This document shows, in pieces, positions 30,952 to 35,531 of a DNA stretch of 35,531 bases. A program made the translations under genes and the position numbers. The notes beneath the pieces were generated by a model, which saw only the letters and a program-made list of their open reading frames with translations, ran no database searches and was not told the DNA's origin. Position 1 is the first letter of the stretch, and each line of letters begins with the position of its first letter. The stretch is from assembly GCA_013115125.1 (NCBI GenBank), contig JABANN010000360.1, positions 1-35,531 of the forward strand, given 5' to 3'. The DNA comes from Perkinsus olseni. Lineage: Eukaryota; Perkinsozoa; Perkinsida.

Positions 30952-31667
30952 TTAACATGTGCAAGGGGTCAACGGGTAGAGCTGACGGCCGTTCATTCTT
31001 CTGTGCCCCGACCCGTGGCAAGCGGGGGGATTACTCCAATACATGCAATAAGAGCCAGGGATCATTGAGTCACAATAAGCATCACCGGATGCACATGGTG
31101 GGCCACTAACAGTCGAAGTTGATGAGCTGATTGACGTTGTGGTTGCTCTTGTAACGGTCGTAGATCTAACAGTAGTCGTGGCGCCCGAGGAAGTTGTTGT
31201 TGATCTCGTAGTCGAGGTAGAAGTGGTTTGTCCACTACACGAGCATTGGACGTTCGTTCCATGGCAAATGCTGGGAGACTGCCAGTGCATACAGTAGGAA
31301 TGGGGTTTGATGGAATCGCAGAAAGCATCAGCGGCGATACAGTTTCCACTCCCGGTGGTCGTTGTTGTACTGGTCGTAGTCGTGGCAGGGGTAGTGTTGG
31401 TCATGGTGGTCGTGCTAGTCGTTGCGGTCGTGCTAGTCGTTGTGGTCGTGCTAGTCGTTGTGGTCGTGCTAGTCGTCGTGGTCGTACTAGTCGTCGTGGT
31501 CGTGCTAGTCGTCGTGGTCGTACTAGTCGTGGTAGTAGTGCTGGTCGTCGTGGTCGTACTAGTCGTCGTGGTCGTGCTAGTCGTCGTGGTCGTACTAGTC
31601 GTCGTGGTCGTGCTAGTCGTCGCGGTAGTTGTTGTTGTTGTTAATTGTTTTGAGTCCGACGCCCAAA
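30952..31667 (-). CDS. Thr-rich, Cys-module secreted protein: C-terminal part, cut off by a LINE
   Basis: Frame open from about 31667 down to TAA at 30952. It begins with a long Thr/Ser tract of repeating TTTTTS units (31376-31636), then two copies of a Cys module, DAFCDSIKPHSYCMHW..CHG and DAYCDSMIPGSYCMYW..CHG, separated by a Thr/Ser linker. The Thr tracts would be heavily O-glycosylated in a secreted or surface mucin-like protein. The second module has an unusual end (RRMNGRQLYPL before CTC), perhaps a retained intron. The N-terminus lies beyond the LINE and the right edge. The family is unnamed to me. Confidence 0.65.
31376..31636. repeat. Thr/Ser-coding tandem repeat (18-bp units), left of the LINE
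   Basis: Units of the form GTCGTACTAGTCGTCGTG with small changes. On the minus strand they read ACG/ACC/ACT codons plus AGT or AGC, that is TTTTTS. The plus-strand Val-rich and Arg/Gly-rich frames across it are artefacts. Confidence 0.9.
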
Positions 31668-34600
31668 GGGCTTAGTCAGACTTGAAACAACCCAGTTCCG
31701 ACTCAGTCAATTTCTTAATGATTAACCTTCCCGTCGGAGGTCGAGACCCTCGACGGATCGACAAATCATACTGAGAGACTTAAGACGATCGGAAGAAATA
31801 GAGAATTGTCCTAAGGTTCCGTTAACACGACACCACACTGGTCTATTGGGGATCAGAGGGCATGCCAACACCTTATGTTGGTAATCGTCAATAACCCCAC
31901 AGAGGGGACACATAGAGTTCAGACGGGGATTCAGACGATACCGATATACTCCCAAACTACGACTTCTATTCAAAATGACTCGTGAAATAGCCGGTAAAAG
32001 ATCAAAATGTCCTTGTAGTAGAGATCGTTGACGTGCAGATCCTAAGAGGGATCTGACTTGTAGCTTGCTAGAAGTAAGTCGCTTATGGAGACAGGATTGA
32101 CGCAAGCTGAGGATCTTGTTCCAACTATAAGAGGTAGGGATACACACAGTTCCCGGAAGTCCCTTTACTCGGGCTTCATTCGCCAACTTGTCGGCTAATA
32201 GGTTCCCAGGCACTTCAATACGATGCGAAGGTACCCAATAAATACGAACCTCGGGATCACAGCGGCTCAGCCAGTTGTGTACCGAAGCCGTTGAAGTCTT
32301 GGTGATAGAAGAGCACATAGCTTGCATAGCAGATAGCGAGTCGGTGAAAATATTTACATACCTCCATCCCATACCGACACATAGGGAGAGAGCCTTACGG
32401 ATAGCATATAGCTCACACTGAAGAATACTCGACGACCAAGTCGGAAGGCTCCACATAATAGACTGCTTAATCATAGCCACAGAGGGGCTAAAAACCACCA
32501 AAGCGGCACCTGCAGACTTCGTCATTTTGCTAACGGATCCATCAGTGAAGATCCGGTAGCATTGGTTATCACTTGAGCTAGCTAAACCCATAGATGTAAT
32601 ACGGTCCGGAGGAAGTATCACCTTCTCTCGGGTCCCAATATCAATACGATCCAATTTCCACTTAAGCTCATACATATCACAATTAACATTCCCATTCGTA
32701 CGGATAGCTAGTTCCTTCATGAACTTGTTGCGCAACTGTTTGCCGGCCCCTGTGAGGAGATTATCCCTCACCTCCTTCTTATGCAGGAAATTCATACATA
32801 ACTGATCTAATAGGACTTCTGATAGGGGTCGTCGACCAGCCAGGAGTAGAACTTCTCTTGTTGGAGTCGACCGCGGTACCCTAAGAGCCGCTTTGAGATA
32901 TGATATCTCAAGTCGGTCCAGAAGGGCCATAGATCTTTTCTCAGCCAGGGCCACCCCATAACAACCCAGACCATACGTCAAGACGGGGAGAACACTGACG
33001 TCAAAAATCCTGACCATTGCGCTAGGGGTTAGACCATACGCCTTCCTAACATAGCGCATAACCAAACTAATGCGGCTTCTACACTTGTCAACCACGCGTA
33101 CCAAGTGGGAGTAGAAAGTAAGATTTCTGGAGATCGTAATCCCCAGAATACAGATAGTGTCATCCACATAACTAGTTGACTCATAGCTAGTCAGGACACA
33201 GGTCTTCACAACCGAAATAATAAGGCCCAGTGGTTGAAAGGCTCCATTTGAGAGTTGGATAATATCCTGAATCAGGTCGTCCATAGCGTTCCCTAAACTT
33301 CCCTTTTGGAAATTTATAATGATAAAGCTATCATCAGCATAGGACAACAGATCAACGGCAAGATCAGGATAAGCATTACAGATAGAGCTGCGCAGCGCAA
33401 CCAAGGCATCATAACACGTTAGGTTAAACAGAAAGGGGCTTAAAATAGCACCTTGGGGTGTACCTATCCCATTAGGGGAAAGCCTCTGCGTGTGAATACC
33501 AAGATACTCAGTTGAGTTCGTTCTGTGAGCTAGCCACCCTTTCACCCACATAACGAGCCTAGGGTCCGCATGGTGCCTGACAAGAGAATCGACAATATAA
33601 CTGTGTTTAATTTCACCAAACGCATTGCTGCAATCCAGTGCAGCAATAGCCCATGGATTATTGCGATTCAGAGACCGCTTGATATGATTGACCAGCTTGA
33701 TAGTACTCCGATTCGGTAAGTAGCCGTATGATATATCAGATCGCAGCAGCTCATCCTCAATGGGCTGCAGCCTGCTCAGAATAAAGGCTTCTGTGATCTT
33801 GCCTAGAACATTAGTAAGGGAAATGGGGCGAACCCCATTAATCTTACCAAGGTTCTTATTCTTGGGTAGAAAACAAACCTCAGAGTGCTTCCAAGACACA
33901 GGAACATAACCAAGATTCACGCTAGCCGAGACAATAAGAGCAACAGCTTGTAGATAAGGGTCTGGGGCAGTAGCAAAGTGCTTCATGCGAAGACCATCAG
34001 AACCACCAACTTTATTCCAGTTTCCTCTTCTACTGGCAAGTAGGGACTTAACGTCCCCTAAGTCGACCTGAATATCTGGGGTCTCATAGTCTTGAGCAAG
34101 GTATGGGTCAAGTCGTTCTAGGCCGGTCTCAATCCCCTCGTTATCCTCAGTAGGGTCCATGGCACAAGGTTCCGAACCCATATAGGCTGTAGCAAGGCGA
34201 TTAACAGTCTCCTCAGGAATAATGTCACCATCGAGTAGAGAACCGCCCATACGGGCTGGGTTCTTAACCTTTCTCAGATAGTTCTTATCATGCTCAATAT
34301 TGTTAGCCAAAATCTCAAAGCTGAAGGCCTTCTTACTCTTAATGAGTTGCTTGTAGGTTAGCCTCGAAGACTTATACTCCTCACTATGGGAGCCATGCAT
34401 CCGTTTGGTTTTCTTCAACTCGGACCGAGCCTTCCTACAGCTATCATCCCACCAGTCTTTAGACTTTCTATTAGCAGGCTTCCGTCTTGGTGTCGAAAAT
34501 TTGACCGCATCTTGAAGAAGGCCAATAAGGGAACGCTCTCGTTCTATTAATACATCAACCGAGTCGATAGGCGAAAGTTGCAACATACCAGCATGTTGCT

Positions 34601-35322
34601 CAAGATAATGAGAATATTTGTGCCAGTCAGTTTTATAGTAGGAAAAACCAGAACATAAGGTCGATGGAGCAGAGGCTTCCTCGTCAATATTCAAGTCCAC
34701 TTTGAATAAAATAGCAAAATGATCACTTAAGTGCTCCTCATCATCAACCTTCCAGTCAAGGATGTCAACCCCAGTACCATGGAAGGTAACATCAACGATA
34801 GACTCATGCGAGTCATCATGAAAACCAATGTGTTTATACGTAGGTTTCAGTCCCACATTATCATTAGTGCACTCCAGCAGGCAGACCGAGGCGAAATCCA
34901 TCACCAGTTTGCCAATACGGGTGGCAGCTTCATTACGTCGTTCAGGATGAAGAATCCCCCAAGCTTCATGATAGCCATTACAATCACCTCCGAGAACGAT
35001 CTTATCATTATGAAGGAGGCGTTCACTTAATTGCCAGAGGGAATCCACATTATCAGATCCCGGAGGAATATAGAAGGAGACTAGACAAACATCAGTAGAT
35101 GCCACCACCGTGTTAAGATCAGTAGAAAGACTTGAGACAAGCGCGAACCTATCAGCAATCTCATTTATAATATAAATCGACGATCGGCTCGAGGTGGAAG
35201 CCCGAAAACAGGTAAAGCCAGAAAGATGAGTATACCTAGGGGCTTCCTGGACTAATAAAGCATCAAAATGATAGAGCTTTGATAAAACATTTATGCATTC
35301 GTTAGACTTATTACAATTAATT
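31641..35322 (-). mobile_element. I-superfamily LINE, nearly full ORF2, inserted in Thr-repeat coding DNA
   Basis: A non-LTR retrotransposon on the minus strand, about 3.7 kb, 5' end at about 35322 and 3' end at about 31641. Outside ORF2 there is only about 80 bp of 3' UTR and an AAC-repeat tail that merges with the Thr repeat. TTAATT occurs at both borders (31641 and 35317) and may be a short target duplication. No ORF1 is present. Thr/Ser-coding repeats of the host gene lie on both sides. Confidence 0.85.
31722..35317 (-). CDS. LINE ORF2: endonuclease - reverse transcriptase - RNase H
   Basis: One uninterrupted frame, at least 1,198 codons. The N-terminus is an apurinic-type endonuclease (LVQEAPR near 35230; GGDCNGYHEAWG; HLSDHF). 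The reverse transcriptase spans about residues 400-650 counted from the GTG at 35108, with LDCSNAFGEI (motif A), GTPQGAILSPF (motif B) and SYADD (active site). RNase H follows near 845-980 with IFTDGS, ELYAIRKAL, IFTDSLSAM and a late LLADKLANEA, so its D-E-D-D residues are all present. A C-x2-C-x7-H-x4-C finger (CPLCGVIDDYQHKVLAC) lies near the end. RNase H plus this endonuclease type places it in the I superfamily. No stop or frameshift is seen, so it is probably young. The frame runs upstream into the host repeat and no clear own start codon is seen, consistent with slight 5' truncation. Confidence 0.9.
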
Positions 35323-35531
35323 AGTGCTAGTGGTAGTGCTGGTCGTGGTCGTCGTGGTCGACGTAGTAGTACTAGTGGTAGTGCTGGTCGTGGTCGTCGT
35401 GGTCGACGTAGTAGTACTAGTGGTCGTCGTGGTCGACGTAGTAGTACTAGTGGTCGTCGTGGTCGACGTAGTAGTACTAGTGGTCGTCGTGGTCGACGTA
35501 GTAGTACTAGTGGTCGTCGTGGTCGACGTAG
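35323..35531 (-). CDS. Thr/Ser-rich repeat, N-terminal side of the interrupted secreted protein (partial)
   Basis: Thirty-bp tandem units read ACT-AGT-ACT-ACT-ACG-TCG-ACC-ACG-ACG-ACC on the minus strand, that is TSTTTSTTTT, with one variant unit nearest the LINE. The host frame meets TAA a few bases inside the LINE border. The array continues past the window edge. It codes in the same direction and with the same Thr/Ser bias as the 31376-31636 array, so the two are most simply halves of one gene. Confidence 0.6.

Noticed and set aside
31307-31675. Long plus-strand frames of Val/Leu or Arg/Gly/Ser repeats
   Set aside because: They are the other-strand readings of the Thr/Ser-coding tandem repeat. 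The minus-strand frame leads into Cys modules and is the meaningful one.

Overview
This window reads as nuclear DNA of a protist with compact, intron-rich genes. Introns are GT-AG, mostly 40-100 bp, and intergenic gaps are short. The gene set (SWEET transporter, tubulin cofactor E, serine carboxypeptidase, PIG-H, NOM1/SGD1, sperm-tail PG-rich protein) and Thr-rich surface-protein coding fit an alveolate, perhaps a Perkinsus-like species. That taxonomic placement is inference. Almost none of these genes is a single open frame. I rebuilt them by chaining exons whose splice phases agree.

Layout. 1-4640: two broken Ty3/Gypsy fossils in opposite orientation, separated by a 268-bp element with inverted ends, homopolymer runs and a 10-N gap. 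4640-7320: a 149-bp inverted-repeat element between two small minus-strand coding pieces, then about 2 kb I cannot assign. 7320-10279: a multi-exon serine carboxypeptidase (+). 10.7-14.3 kb: four unrecognised small genes on both strands, two of which converge and overlap. 14.5-19.5 kb (+): a two-TM protein, a PIG-H-like protein and a METTL21-type methyltransferase. 19.6-20.4 kb: two small genes. 20466-21268 (-): a SWEET sugar transporter. 21386-23780 (-): tubulin-folding cofactor E. 25105-28210 (+): a NOM1/SGD1-like protein with a duplicated N-terminal module. 28297-29761 (-): a PG-rich (SHIPPO/STPGR) protein. 30952-35531 (-): a Thr-rich, Cys-module secreted protein gene split by a nearly intact LINE.

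The most striking theme is tRNA sequence inside spliceosomal introns. All three well-formed tRNA genes (Thr, Pro, His) lie in introns of TBCE, NOM1 and STPGR. At least four more short introns are largely made of tRNA-like sequence: one 67-bp intron matches a decayed tRNA almost end to end, and three 50-51-bp introns carry a T-arm/B-box in sense or antisense. The paralogous NOM1 intron lacks the tRNA its sister carries, which suggests tRNAs invade or seed introns here.
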